From positions 1-64,000 of the forward strand of contig CAYVDN010000007.1 in the NCBI GenBank assembly GCA_964450685.1: 64,000 nt of DNA, written 5' to 3'. Made by a program: the position numbers and the translations under genes. Positions 24,727 to 32,527 of the stretch are shown here, in pieces (the stretch's first letter is position 1; each line of letters begins with the position of its first letter). The notes below the pieces were generated by a model, which made no database searches, was not told the DNA's origin, and saw nothing but the letters and a program-made list of their open reading frames with translations. Source of the DNA: JBAOHV01 sp964450685. Lineage in GTDB: Bacteria > Actinomycetota > Acidimicrobiia > Acidimicrobiales > Microtrichaceae.

Positions 24727-25640
24727 GTCGGCTCCCCGGCTTCGAGTCCACCGGCTGGTCGGGCACCACGGGCGCCGAGTTGGACCGCGGTCGTCACACC
24801 CGATCCGACACCCCGGTCGCCACCCCCGGCAGCGTCGTCGTCGATCGGAGCCAGCACGACCTGGTGGCCGGGTTCGAGACGCAGCTCGTCGGCGGCGGAC
24901 GACCGGTCACAGACCAGCGACACGAACCCGTAGCTGTCTGTCACCAGCCCGACAGCCCCGGTTCCCAGCTCCTTGAAGTGGTGGACCCGCCTGGCCGAAC
25001 GTGTCCGGCCCTCGACACGGACCTCGAACACGTCGCCGAGCGGATCGAGCTCCGACGGGTCGACGTTGAGCTGGGCGTTCCCGTAGCGGTCGATCCAGAG
25101 GACCTCGCAGCTGAGCCCGTCCTCGCCGACCTCGGAAATCGGGAAGATCCCCGGGAACAGGCCGGCGGGCTCGATCAGCTCGCCGAGCTCCTCGAGGGGC
25201 ACCCCGCTGCACAGGTACGCGGCGGCCGGTGCGAACACGTCGCGTCCGTCGAACAGCGGCCCCGGCGACTCGAGCTGGTACTCGGGGTTGTTCAGCCACA
25301 CCGCCCGGGTGGCACCGCCGACGAGCGCGACCGCGGGCGCGAGCACACCGTTGTCGGGCCCGACGAGCACCGAGGCGCCGTCGCCCACCTCGACCGCGAC
25401 CGCTCGTCGCGACGACCCGACCCCCGGGTCGACCACCGCGACGACCACGCCGGGCGCCAGGTACTGGGCGGAGCGGGCAAGCGTCAGGCCGCCACCGCGC
25501 ACGTCGTAGGGGTCGACACCATGAGTGATGTCGACGATGCGCACGCCGGGGCACAACTGGTGGATCACCGAGTGCACCACACCGACGAACTCGTCGGTGT
25601 GGCCGTAGTCGGACAGGAACGAGACCGTGTCGTAACGGAG
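24723..25640 (-). CDS. SAM hydrolase/SAM hydroxide adenosyltransferase (DUF62 family), N-terminus in gap
   Basis: The family cleaves S-adenosylmethionine to adenosine and methionine. Visible segments include DTVSFLSDYGHTDEFVG (the conserved N-terminal Asp region), DITHGVDPYDVRGG, VVAVVDPGVGSSRRAVAVE, VGPDNGVLAP and DRYGNAQLN. All are typical of the DUF62/SAM hydrolase fold. The frame continues past the usual internal Met into the N gap at 25641, so the true start lies in missing sequence. The C-terminus has a ~30-residue Gly/Ala tail. Its stop overlaps the microprotein gene. Confidence 0.88.
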   Translation of the reverse strand, partial: LRYDTVSFLSDYGHTDEFVGVVHSVIHQLCPGVRIVDITHGVDPYDVRGGGLTLARSAQYLAPGVVVAVVDPGVGSSRRAVAVEVGDGASVLVGPDNGVLAPAVALVGGATRAVWLNNPEYQLESPGPLFDGRDVFAPAAAYLCSGVPLEELGELIEPAGLFPGIFPISEVGEDGLSCEVLWIDRYGNAQLNVDPSELDPLGDVFEVRVEGRTRSARRVHHFKELGTGAVGLVTDSYGFVSLVCDRSSAADELRLEPGHQVVLAPIDDDAAGGGDRGVGSGVTTAVQLGARGARPAGGLEAGEPT

Positions 25641-25740
25641 NNNNNNNNNNNNNNNNNNNNNNNNNNNNNNNNNNNNNNNNNNNNNNNNNNNNNNNNNNNN
25701 NNNNNNNNNNNNNNNNNNNNNNNNNNNNNNNNNNNNNNNN
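25641..25740. other. assembly gap (100 N)
   Basis: A run of 100 N that removes the start of the SAM hydrolase gene and part of the proC intergenic region. The flanks do not overlap, so real sequence of unknown length is missing. Confidence 0.99.
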
Positions 25741-25785
25741 CATGCTCCGTCGACCGTACCGGACGCGTACGTCGGTGGTCAGAAG

Positions 25786-26610
25786 CTAAACGGTGGGGCC
25801 ATCCAGCTCGCGGGAGCGGGCGGTCGCGGCGAGCACGGCGTCGATGAAGGCGGCACGGGTGGCGCGCTCCTCCAGGACCCTCAGACCGGCTGCGGTCGTG
25901 CCGCCCGGGGAGGTGACCGCGGCGCGCAGCATCTCGGGGGTGTCATCGCCGTCGGCGAGCAGACTCGCCGCACCGAGCAGCGTCTGGCGCACGAGCGCGT
26001 CCGCGGTCGCGCGCGGCAGACCCGCGGTCACTCCGGCGTCCACCAAAGCCTCGGCCACCAGGAACACGTAAGCGGGTCCCGATCCCGATAGGCCCGTCAC
26101 GGCGTCGAGCGCGGACTCGGGCACTCGCACCACGGTGCCGACCGCCCCGAGCACCGACTCGGCCCACTCCAGGTCGGCCTCGCCGCAATGGCGACCACCG
26201 GCGATCGCAGCCGCGCCGACGCCCACCAGCGCCGGGGTGTTCGGCATCGCGCGCACGACGGGCAGGTGTGTGCCGGCCGCAGATTCGAGCGACTGGGTGG
26301 ACACACCGGCGGCGATCGACACCAGCCGGTCGACACCGACCGCGACCGCGGCAGCCACCGCCGGGCCCACGTCCGCCGGCTTGGTGGCGACGATCAGCCC
26401 TTCGCAGCTCGCGGGGGAATCGAGGATCGTGACACCTTCGAAACGCCCAGCCAGGTGATCGCGACGAGCGGGGTCGACCTCGACGACCGCAACCTGCTGC
26501 GGCACCACGGTCCCTCCGGCCAGGAGCCCGCCGAGCAGCGCCTCACCCATACGCCCGCCGCCGAGCAGCTGCAGGGCGAACCGGCGTGCCGGCGAGGTGT
26601 CCGTAGGCAT
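25786..26610 (-). CDS. proC: pyrroline-5-carboxylate reductase
   Basis: This is the last step of proline synthesis; it reduces pyrroline-5-carboxylate with NAD(P)H. The 274-residue product has the Rossmann motif LLGGGRMGEALLGGLL near residue 15. It also has VRAMPNTPALVGVG and the C-terminal signature region LSGSGPAYVFLVAEALVDAG, with TSPGGTTAAGL near residue 245. Length is normal. It lies downstream of the mshA-ybjN pair on the same strand, separated by a repeat array and hairpins that probably end that transcript. Confidence 0.95.
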   Translation of the reverse strand: MPTDTSPARRFALQLLGGGRMGEALLGGLLAGGTVVPQQVAVVEVDPARRDHLAGRFEGVTILDSPASCEGLIVATKPADVGPAVAAAVAVGVDRLVSIAAGVSTQSLESAAGTHLPVVRAMPNTPALVGVGAAAIAGGRHCGEADLEWAESVLGAVGTVVRVPESALDAVTGLSGSGPAYVFLVAEALVDAGVTAGLPRATADALVRQTLLGAASLLADGDDTPEMLRAAVTSPGGTTAAGLRVLEERATRAAFIDAVLAATARSRELDGPTV

Positions 26611-26634
26611 CTTTCCAGCGTACCTGTGAGTCCG

Positions 26635-26721
26635 ACGCAGCTGTGCTGTCCCACGCAGCTGTGCTGTCCCACGCAGCTGTGCTGTCCCACGCAGCTGTGC
26701 TGTCCCACGCAGCTGTGCTGT
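26635..26721. repeat. 18-bp tandem repeat, 5 copies
   Basis: Five head-to-tail copies of ACGCAGCTGTGCTGTCCC; the last is truncated and varied. They lie in the proC upstream region. The repeat is open in an artificial frame but not in a gene. Each unit contains the palindrome CAGCTG. Confidence 0.95.
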
Positions 26722-26724
26722 GGA

Positions 26725-26751
26725 GCCCGGCCGCTTCCCCGACGGCCGGGC
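26725..26751 (-). terminator. GC-rich hairpin downstream of ybjN, T-less terminator candidate
   Basis: A perfect 9-bp stem (GCCCGGCCG / CGGCCGGGC) with a 9-base loop lies between the ybjN stop and proC. A second perfect hairpin (CCCGCTG TGT CAGCGGG, 26777-26793) precedes it in the direction of transcription. Neither has a clear U-tract, which is common in high-GC actinobacteria. Confidence 0.5.
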
Positions 26752-26811
26752 CCGGGGATCAACCTACGGACCCTCCCCCGCTGTGTCAGCGGGTCGGGCG
26801 CCCCGGTCGGC

Positions 26812-27312
26812 TCAACCCTGGAACCGTGACGCGTAGCCGATGCGCATCGCCGGGCGGAAACACAGCTCGACGTAGGTGTAGACCGACCCGAACAGACGGT
26901 CGAGCTCGTCGTCGCTGATCCGCTCGACGGGGATCTCACCGATCAGGAACACGGCGTCCTCGGCACCGATCGCGAACGTCAACCCACGCAGCTTCAGGTT
27001 CCGCCTGAGCAGGTGCTCGTACAGCTCGCCCTGTCGCTCCTCGGGCGCGGGCATGAAGTACGTCTCGATGTGCAGCGACCGCTGCCGCAGGTGGAACCAG
27101 ATGGCGAACGTCGCCTTCTCCTCGCCTTCCACCCGGGCGATCCAGCGCCTCTCGCCGTCCTCGGTGTCCTTCTCGACCGACGCGACGGTCGGGTTCTCGG
27201 CCAGCTGGACCGCCAGCCAGTCGTCGATCGCCGACTCGTACGCGGCGAGCTGCCCGGGTGTAGCCGGTGCGGACTGTGTCGCCGGAGCAGCCGGGTTGCT
27301 CGGGTCGCTCAC
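26812..27312 (-). CDS. YbjN-domain protein next to mshA
   Basis: A 166-residue YbjN/type III secretion chaperone-like fold. The GTG at 27312 (VSDPSNPAAPATQ) overlaps the mshA stop by 4 bases. The core is WIARVEGEEKATFAIWFHLR, YFMPAPEERQGELYEHLLRRN and EDAVFLIGEIPVERISDDEL. In mycobacteria a YbjN-domain gene (Rv0487) also follows mshA, so the pair is a conserved context. The molecular role is not established. Longer upstream starts run through mshA and are not used. Confidence 0.88.
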   Translation of the reverse strand: MSDPSNPAAPATQSAPATPGQLAAYESAIDDWLAVQLAENPTVASVEKDTEDGERRWIARVEGEEKATFAIWFHLRQRSLHIETYFMPAPEERQGELYEHLLRRNLKLRGLTFAIGAEDAVFLIGEIPVERISDDELDRLFGSVYTYVELCFRPAMRIGYASRFQG

Positions 27313-28517
27313 GAGCACTCGACGAGGGTCCGGGCCGACAGGTCGGCGTAGAGGCGTCGCAGGCGTCCGGCGGTGGTCGACCAGGCGAAACGCTCCGCAG
27401 CATGCGAAGCGGCGCGCCCCATGCAACCGGCGAGCACCGGGTCGGCGAGCAGGGCGTCGACACGAGCGGCGAACTCGGCCGGGTCGCGCGAGTCGACGAG
27501 GTGACCGGTCGCGCCGTCGACGACGAGGGTGCGCAGGCCGCCTACGTCCGATGCGACCACCGGAACGCCGCACGCCGCTGCCTCGAGCGCGACCAGGCCG
27601 AAGGACTCCGAACGGCTCGGCACCAACACCACATCGGCCGCCCGGTAGTAGGTCGAGAGCCGGTGGTGCTGCATCGGTTCGACGAAGCTGACCCGGCCGG
27701 TCAGCCCCAGCTCGTCGACGAGGTCGTGCACCCGGGCCAGCTCAGCCGAGCCCTCCGCACCGCTCGCTCCGCCGACGACCACAAGATGTGCCCGACGGTC
27801 GGCGAGCAGCGCCAGTGCCCGCACCGCGACGGTCAGCCCCTTGAGCGGCTGGATCCGCCCCACGAACAGCAGCGTCGGACGGTCGTCCAGACCCAGCGCC
27901 GCCCGCGCGCCGCGACGGTCGCCGGGCGAGAAGAACGCGTGGTCGACACCTGGTGGAACCAGCTCGATGCGGTCCGCCGGCGCTCCGTACAGATCTACGA
28001 GCTGATCCGCCTCTACGGGGTTGGACGCGCAGATCGCGTCGCAACAACCGATGACGGCCTCCTCGGCAGCGACACGCGACTGCGGTTCTGCGTCGCCGGC
28101 GTCGGCCTTGACCCGCGCCAGGGTGTGGAACGTTGCGACGAGAGGCAGGCCGAGCTCGTGCTTGAGCCGGTGAGCGGCCACCGCCGAAAGCCAGTAGTTG
28201 GCGTGCAGAGCGTCGGCCGGTTCGTCGATCAGCACCTTGGACACGCCGTCGGCGAACTCGTCGACGACCCCCGGCAACTGCTCCTTGGCGAGGTCGTGCG
28301 CGCCGGCGTCGATGTGGATCACCTCGAGGCCCGGCTCGATGCGGACCCGGTCGGGCAGGTCGGGCGCCCAGCGACGGACGAACACCCGTACGTCCACACC
28401 TGCCTGAGCGAGCGAGGCGCTGAGCTCACGCACGTAGACGTTCATGCCACCGGCGTCGCCGAAGCCCGGCTGTGACAGCGGAGACGTGTGCATGGACAGG
28501 ACTGCGACCGAACTCAC
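27309..28517 (-). CDS. mshA: D-inositol-3-phosphate glycosyltransferase (mycothiol synthesis)
   Basis: This transfers GlcNAc to inositol-3-phosphate, the first step of mycothiol. The 402-residue product has the MshA-specific N-terminus MHTSPLSQPGFGDAGGMNVY, which separates it from other GT4 enzymes. It also has the donor-site motifs LFVGRIQPLKGL and PSRSESFGLVALEAAACGVPV (the EX7E region). Presence of this gene implies mycothiol as the low-molecular-weight thiol, relevant to the DsbA-fold protein at 35176. It is coupled to the ybjN gene. Confidence 0.94.
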   Translation of the reverse strand: MSSVAVLSMHTSPLSQPGFGDAGGMNVYVRELSASLAQAGVDVRVFVRRWAPDLPDRVRIEPGLEVIHIDAGAHDLAKEQLPGVVDEFADGVSKVLIDEPADALHANYWLSAVAAHRLKHELGLPLVATFHTLARVKADAGDAEPQSRVAAEEAVIGCCDAICASNPVEADQLVDLYGAPADRIELVPPGVDHAFFSPGDRRGARAALGLDDRPTLLFVGRIQPLKGLTVAVRALALLADRRAHLVVVGGASGAEGSAELARVHDLVDELGLTGRVSFVEPMQHHRLSTYYRAADVVLVPSRSESFGLVALEAAACGVPVVASDVGGLRTLVVDGATGHLVDSRDPAEFAARVDALLADPVLAGCMGRAASHAAERFAWSTTAGRLRRLYADLSARTLVECS

Positions 28518-28600
28518 GTCACCCTCAACTCGCCCGGAGCGGATTCATTCCGTCGTCATCGTCGTGTTCACGCGCCCATCAATCCGAATCGCCCGACCGA

Positions 28601-28987
28601 TCACTCGACGGCGGTCGCCACCCGCTCGCCGTTGATCTCCTCGCTCTCCTTGCGGAACGAGTTGTAGATCCGTACGAGCATCTTCTTGTGCTCCTCGGTC
28701 AGCGCCGGGTCTCGACGGATCTCGCCGACGACGTCGACCTCGCCGTCGGGTTCGTCCAGGATCCCGGCACGCACGTAGAGCGTCTCGGAACTGATCTCGA
28801 GCGCCCGTGCGATCTGCTGGAGGATCTCAGCTGACGGGCGACGCAGTCCGCGTTCGATCTGCGACAGGTACGGGTTGGACACGCCCGCCATCTCCGAGAG
28901 CTTGCGGAGGGAGAGCTGACCGACGTTGCGCTGCTCGCGGATGAACTCCCCGAGCTCGTGCCAGCGTCGATCCACTTCGTTGCTCAT
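28601..28987 (-). CDS. XRE-family helix-turn-helix regulator
   Basis: The 128-residue product has an N-terminal HTH of the Cro/CI type: LSLRKLSEMAGVSNPYLSQI with ERGLRRPSAEILQQIARALE. An acidic middle and a helical C-terminus follow (LTEEHKKMLVRIYNSFRKE). The ATG at 28987 fits the family start; a GTG three codons earlier is possible. This XRE type is widespread in actinobacteria. Its target is unknown. It is encoded immediately upstream of mshA and downstream of the RsiG-like gene on the same strand. Confidence 0.85.
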   Translation of the reverse strand: MSNEVDRRWHELGEFIREQRNVGQLSLRKLSEMAGVSNPYLSQIERGLRRPSAEILQQIARALEISSETLYVRAGILDEPDGEVDVVGEIRRDPALTEEHKKMLVRIYNSFRKESEEINGERVATAVE

Positions 28988-29050
28988 CGCCCCCACGGTA
29001 CCGCGACGACCGCGAACTCCCCATACGCGTCAGCAAGCACCACCGGTGGG

Positions 29051-29569
29051 TCAGCGCAGCAGGTCGTCGACCGTCGCGCCGCTCCGGTAGCGGCCGACCA
29101 GCTCGTCCTGGACACGGTCGATGCTGCGGTGGACCTCGTGACGAGCCGTCGACAGCTCACGTTCGACGTCACCTAGTGCCGCGGTTGCCACCTCGAGCTC
29201 CGAGTCGCTCAACTCGTCGAGGCCGGCCAACTGACTTGGTGAGAGGAGCTCGTCCGCGTCACGCAGCAGGTCGTCGGCCCAGGCAGGCGGTTCCAGGTCG
29301 GGCATCGGTCGGGGCAGGCCGGGCCCACGGCTGTGCGCGGCCAGGGCGTCCGGCAGCTGCTCGATGAGCCCGCCGTCGGAGCCGTCACGACGTCGCTGCG
29401 CTTCTAACGCGACCGTGTCCAGGCGTCCCTGCACGATCCGTCGTGCGTAAGACAGGCCGTTCTCGATCTCGTTGTAGTGATCCCGGATCGAGCGGAGGTC
29501 GTCCAGCGAGCATCCCGACAGGTCCTCCGGCGCCCGGAGGGTGATCAGCTCGTCGAGGTCGATGTGCAC
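29051..29569 (-). CDS. rsiG: RsiG-like c-di-GMP-responsive anti-sigma factor
   Basis: Streptomyces RsiG binds c-di-GMP with E(X)3S(X)2R(X)3Q(X)3D on each helix of a coiled coil, and so holds sigma WhiG. Here, with the GTG at 29569 (172 residues), the first helix has ENGLSYARRIVQGRLD, a perfect match (E36, S40, R43, Q47, D51). The second helix has ERELSTARHEVHRSID (E136, S140, R143, H147, D151), matching except that Gln is His. A Pro-rich linker (about 80-100) joins the helices. This motif pairing, not overall similarity, is the basis of the call. A GAGAG Shine-Dalgarno lies 5 bases before the GTG. No WhiG-like sigma factor is in the window. Confidence 0.72.
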   Translation of the reverse strand: MHIDLDELITLRAPEDLSGCSLDDLRSIRDHYNEIENGLSYARRIVQGRLDTVALEAQRRRDGSDGGLIEQLPDALAAHSRGPGLPRPMPDLEPPAWADDLLRDADELLSPSQLAGLDELSDSELEVATAALGDVERELSTARHEVHRSIDRVQDELVGRYRSGATVDDLLR

Positions 29570-29656
29570 TTTGTCTCTCACCCTGTCTGTCCACCCTGCG
29601 TGTCGTGACCGGGCGGCCACGGGTCGCTCCGATCGGGCTCAGGCTACCGACGCAGC

Positions 29657-29904
29657 ACGGCCCAGTGACCCATCGGCAGCTCAGTGCCGGATGTGAAGCA
29701 GTGCCGGATGTNNNNNNNNNNNNNNNNNNNNNNNNNNNNNNNNNNNNNNNNNNNNNNNNNNNNNNNNNNNNNNNNNNNNNNNNNNNNNNNNNNNNNNNNN
29801 NNNNNNNNNNNACGGCCCAGTGACCCATCGGCAGCTCAGTGCCGGATGTGAAGCAGTGCCGGATGTGAAGCAGTGCCGGATGTGAAGCAGTGCCGGATGT
29901 AAAG
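29657..29904. repeat. 17-bp minisatellite and duplicated contig ends in a gene-free stretch
   Basis: The interval 29570-29906 holds no gene. It contains four tandem copies of CAGTGCCGGATGTGAAG (29837-29904; the last has one change). A 55-bp block at 29657-29711 is repeated exactly at 29812-29866 across the N gap. The duplication is best read as an assembler overlap, so the real array is probably the four copies only. Confidence 0.9.
29712..29811. other. assembly gap (100 N), probably spurious
   Basis: A run of 100 N flanked by identical 55-bp sequences, the pattern left when two contigs that overlap by one k-mer are scaffolded with a fixed gap. The true sequence is probably continuous here. 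Confidence 0.95.
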
Positions 29905-29906
29905 CC

Positions 29907-30800
29907 TCAGGCCGTGAGCAGCCAGGCTGCTGCGACGACCGCGGGCCCGGTGACCAGGTATGCGTCCAGTCGGCGCAGCGCCGGGACCGAGGCGGTCGGC
30001 TCCGCCATGCACCACGTAGCGGCCCACTGGCCGAGCATCGCGGTGGCGGCGAGGACGCCCAGGAACCACCACTCGGCACGCTCGAACGGCGGCACCTTGA
30101 TCGTCGCGACGGTGAACGTCACGGCCAGAACCCCGACCACACCGCCGACCGGACCCTCCCAGCGCCCCGACGCCTCGGCGCCGAGCAGGAAGCTGCCGGC
30201 GTCGTAGAGGCTCACCGCGACCACGAGGAACGTGGCGACCCACAGGTCGACCTGCAGGGCCAGCACGATAGACGAGGCGGCGATACCTGCAGGCAGGGAG
30301 GCCAGCGCGACGGTTGCGCCGGTGACACGACCGGCCAGTACCGACACGAGCCCGGCGACGGTCGCCGACACGACGAGTGCGGCGCCGGCAAGGCCTGTTC
30401 CGTATCCCGCGGCGACGGGGACAGCGGCCGCCAGCAGACCTGCGAGCAGCGCCGGGATTCGACCCGCGCCGATCGGTGCGACCCCGTCGTCCGACTCCGC
30501 CTCGGCGCGCACGATCGCCCACGAGCGGGCCATCTGGTAGCCGGCGGCTGCTGCGACCAGCGCGCAGAGCGCAGCGGCCCACCAGCGCCCGGCGGTCACG
30601 GCGGCGAGCAGCAGGAAGAACCAGAGCACCCCGACACGGATGCGCGGTCCGCCGATGTCGGGCGGCACGATCAGTCGTTCCAGGCCGCTGGGCTCTGCAG
30701 GTGGACGAGGAGGGCGTCGAACCGGTTCGACCTGTTCGACCTGGTCGATCGCACCGGCACCGCTGGGCCGCTGCCCCTCCACGGTCGGCACGTCGGTCAC
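29907..30800 (-). CDS. polytopic membrane protein, weakly CdsA-like
   Basis: The GTG at 30800 (VTDVPTVEGQRPSG) gives ~297 residues. A soluble Pro-rich N-terminus of ~45 residues is followed by about seven or eight membrane helices. The segment SLYDAGSFLLGAEASGRWEGPVGG sits where phosphatidate cytidylyltransferases have DxxAYxxGRxxGK..SPKK. The basic and acidic signature residues are missing, so enzymatic identity is doubtful. A long upstream extension in the same frame is antisense to the phosphatase gene and is not used. It lies downstream of a divergent promoter at 30801-30916. Confidence 0.6.
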   Translation of the reverse strand: MTDVPTVEGQRPSGAGAIDQVEQVEPVRRPPRPPAEPSGLERLIVPPDIGGPRIRVGVLWFFLLLAAVTAGRWWAAALCALVAAAAGYQMARSWAIVRAEAESDDGVAPIGAGRIPALLAGLLAAAVPVAAGYGTGLAGAALVVSATVAGLVSVLAGRVTGATVALASLPAGIAASSIVLALQVDLWVATFLVVAVSLYDAGSFLLGAEASGRWEGPVGGVVGVLAVTFTVATIKVPPFERAEWWFLGVLAATAMLGQWAATWCMAEPTASVPALRRLDAYLVTGPAVVAAAWLLTA

Positions 30801-30916
30801 CCCAAGACGATACCCGTCGGGTACCGTCGGACCCCAGGCCGGTCGCCGCACGCAGCGACTTCGGGTGGACCCACGAAGGTCCGCTCCGGCGCGCCGCACT
30901 GCTACCGTCGCCGCTC

Positions 30917-31501
30917 GTGACGAGGATCCTGGTGGTGCGCCACGGCCAGTCCGAATGGAACGCCGACGGCCGGTGGCAGGGTCAGGAGAACCCGCCGCTG
31001 ACCGCGCTCGGTCGGCGTCAGGCCCACCACTCGGCGGCGGCTGTGGGGGCGGTCGACGCTCTGTACGCGTCGCCTCTGGACCGTGCGGCAACGACGGCGA
31101 TGCTGATCTCGGAGTCGATCGGGGTGGGTCCGGTCGTGTTGGTTCCCGGGCTGATGGAACGTCACGCCGGTGAGTGGCAGGGCCTTACGAGGGACCAGAT
31201 CGAGGACGCCTACCCGGGTTACCTGGACGCGGGCCGTCGGCCTCCCGGCTGGGAGGACGACCAGCACGTCGAGGACCGGGTGATGGGCGCCCTGGACGAG
31301 ATCGCCGACGCGCACCCCGACCAGCACGTGCTCGTGGTCGCGCACGCCGGGGTCATCTTCGCTATCGAACGGGCGCTGGGGGCACCGTGGGAGCGGCTGG
31401 CCAACCTGGGTGGGCGTTGGGTCGTCCGCAACGACCGGTCATGGTCGGCGGGCGAACGGGTTCACCTGCTGATCGACGAGACGATTCCCGATCAGATCTG
31501 A
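30917..31501 (+). CDS. histidine phosphatase family protein (phosphoglycerate mutase-like)
   Basis: A cytosolic phosphohydrolase of the branch-2/GpmB type. The 194-residue product starts VTRILVVRHGQSEWNADGRW with the catalytic RHG at residues 8-10. It has YASPLDRAATTAML, ERHAGEWQGLTRDQ and the second His in VVAHAGVIFAIE. The GTG start follows a TACCGT hexamer (30902-30907) by 9 bases, so the transcript may be leaderless. The same TACCGT arrangement occurs before rex. The substrate cannot be told. Confidence 0.88.
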   Translation: MTRILVVRHGQSEWNADGRWQGQENPPLTALGRRQAHHSAAAVGAVDALYASPLDRAATTAMLISESIGVGPVVLVPGLMERHAGEWQGLTRDQIEDAYPGYLDAGRRPPGWEDDQHVEDRVMGALDEIADAHPDQHVLVVAHAGVIFAIERALGAPWERLANLGGRWVVRNDRSWSAGERVHLLIDETIPDQI

Positions 31502-31704
31502 GCCGACGGGGAACCGAAGCGCTCGGGCGACACGATCGCCGAGATCTGCGCGGCGGCCTGCTCCCCGTCGAGCCCTTCACCGCTGACCCGGTCCAGGCTC
31601 TCGATCGCCTGCTCGACCGCCACGAGATCCGACTCGAGCGCGTCGAGGACCGCCAGCTCGTCATCGCCCGACTGCTCCGGATCGGTGCTGCGCTGCTCGT
31701 CCAT
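31492..31704 (-). CDS. small acidic protein, unknown
   Basis: A 70-residue acidic product starting MDEQRSTDPEQSGDDELAVL, with one long amphipathic helix (DALESDLVAVEQAIESLDRV). No family recognised. It converges on the phosphatase gene with a 10-base overlap of stops. The ATG at 31704 is the first Met that does not run into the next gene's upstream sequence. Confidence 0.6.
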   Translation of the reverse strand: MDEQRSTDPEQSGDDELAVLDALESDLVAVEQAIESLDRVSGEGLDGEQAAAQISAIVSPERFGSPSAQI

Positions 31705-31765
31705 GACGCCGAAGGGTAGCCCGGGTCGCAACTACGATCGTCCGGCCGCCCGACCCAGGACCCCC

Positions 31766-32161
31766 ATGTTCGCAGCCGAGATCCAGTCAGGGACGCTCGT
31801 GCGATCGCTGTTGATCGCAGCCGTGATCGTCTCGCCGTACGCGCTCTACAAGATCAACCAGGTCCGCTCGCTGCGCCGCGAACGCGAAGCAGCGGAGGCC
31901 TCCGATGAGAACAGCACACAGGACCGCGGTCCCCGACTCGAGGACGTGATCGCCCGTATCGGTGAGCTCGGCGCAGACGACTCGTCCGACTCGGCGACCG
32001 TCACCGTTCCCCACGGCGTGACCGTGGACGGCGACGTGGCGCCGCCCGGTCTGGTCGACGCCCTGGTGCGCGACGCGCTGCGGCGTTCGGGCCTGGTGGC
32101 CACAGCCGAGGTCGACACCCCCACCGGGCGTGTGATCGAGGTGCACCGCCGCCAGGGTTGA
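31766..32161 (+). CDS. small membrane-anchored protein, unknown
   Basis: A 131-residue product with one helix near the N-terminus (TLVRSLLIAAVIVSPYALY) and a short basic segment. An acidic region and a compact C-terminal domain (VTVPHGVTVDGDVAPPGLVD and DALRRSGLVATAEV) follow. No family recognised. The ATG has an AGGA upstream. It is followed 14 bases later by the DUF3039 gene on the same strand. Confidence 0.7.
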   Translation: MFAAEIQSGTLVRSLLIAAVIVSPYALYKINQVRSLRREREAAEASDENSTQDRGPRLEDVIARIGELGADDSSDSATVTVPHGVTVDGDVAPPGLVDALVRDALRRSGLVATAEVDTPTGRVIEVHRRQG

Positions 32162-32175
32162 AGCACCATGGAGGC

Positions 32176-32472
32176 ATGAGCCCCCAGCAGACCGTCCTGG
32201 AGCCCACAGGCGCGACGATCACGCGCACCGACGAGCGCACCGAGACCGAGGACGGTCCCGTCGCCCACATCGTCCGAACCAAGCCGGGCGAGGACGCCGC
32301 CGCCAAGGTCCTCGAGGCACGCATCGAGGGCACCCCGCTCGAGGCGCTGTGTGGGCACACCTGGGTCCCCAGCCGCGACCCCAAGCAGCTGCCGGTGTGC
32401 CAGAAGTGCAAGGACATCTACGAGATGTACCGCAGCGTCAACGACCGTCTGGACGAGACTCCCCGCATGTGA
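32176..32472 (+). CDS. DUF3039 protein with a zinc-ribbon-like Cys motif
   Basis: A small actinobacterial protein of the DUF3039 family. The 98-residue product has an acidic N-terminus. The conserved C-terminal part is LCGHTWVPSRDPKQLPVCQKC, whose cysteines suggest a zinc site. KDIYEMY completes the family pattern. The ATG at 32176 sits one base after GGAGG, an unusually short spacing. Its stop codon lies inside the 13-bp tandem repeat at 32464. Confidence 0.85.
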   Translation: MSPQQTVLEPTGATITRTDERTETEDGPVAHIVRTKPGEDAAAKVLEARIEGTPLEALCGHTWVPSRDPKQLPVCQKCKDIYEMYRSVNDRLDETPRM

Positions 32473-32512
32473 CGGCCGCATGTGACGGTCGCATGTGACG
32501 GTCGCATGTGAC
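32464..32512. repeat. 13-bp tandem repeat across the end of the DUF3039 gene
   Basis: Nearly four tandem copies of CGCATGTGACGGT. The first copy contains the DUF3039 stop codon. The unit length is not a multiple of three. It lies 16 bases from the convergent thiolase gene. Confidence 0.93.
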
Positions 32513-32527
32513 CGCGCTGGTGCCTGC

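Noticed and set aside
26725..26800. Degenerate tRNA on the minus strand
   Set aside because: A CTGACAC loop resembles a Val anticodon loop, but the stem does not pair and no D-arm or T-arm exists. The palindromes are explained as hairpins.
29657..29904. CRISPR or tRNA-like repeats
   Set aside because: The units are strictly tandem with no spacers. The long 55-bp copy is an assembly overlap.
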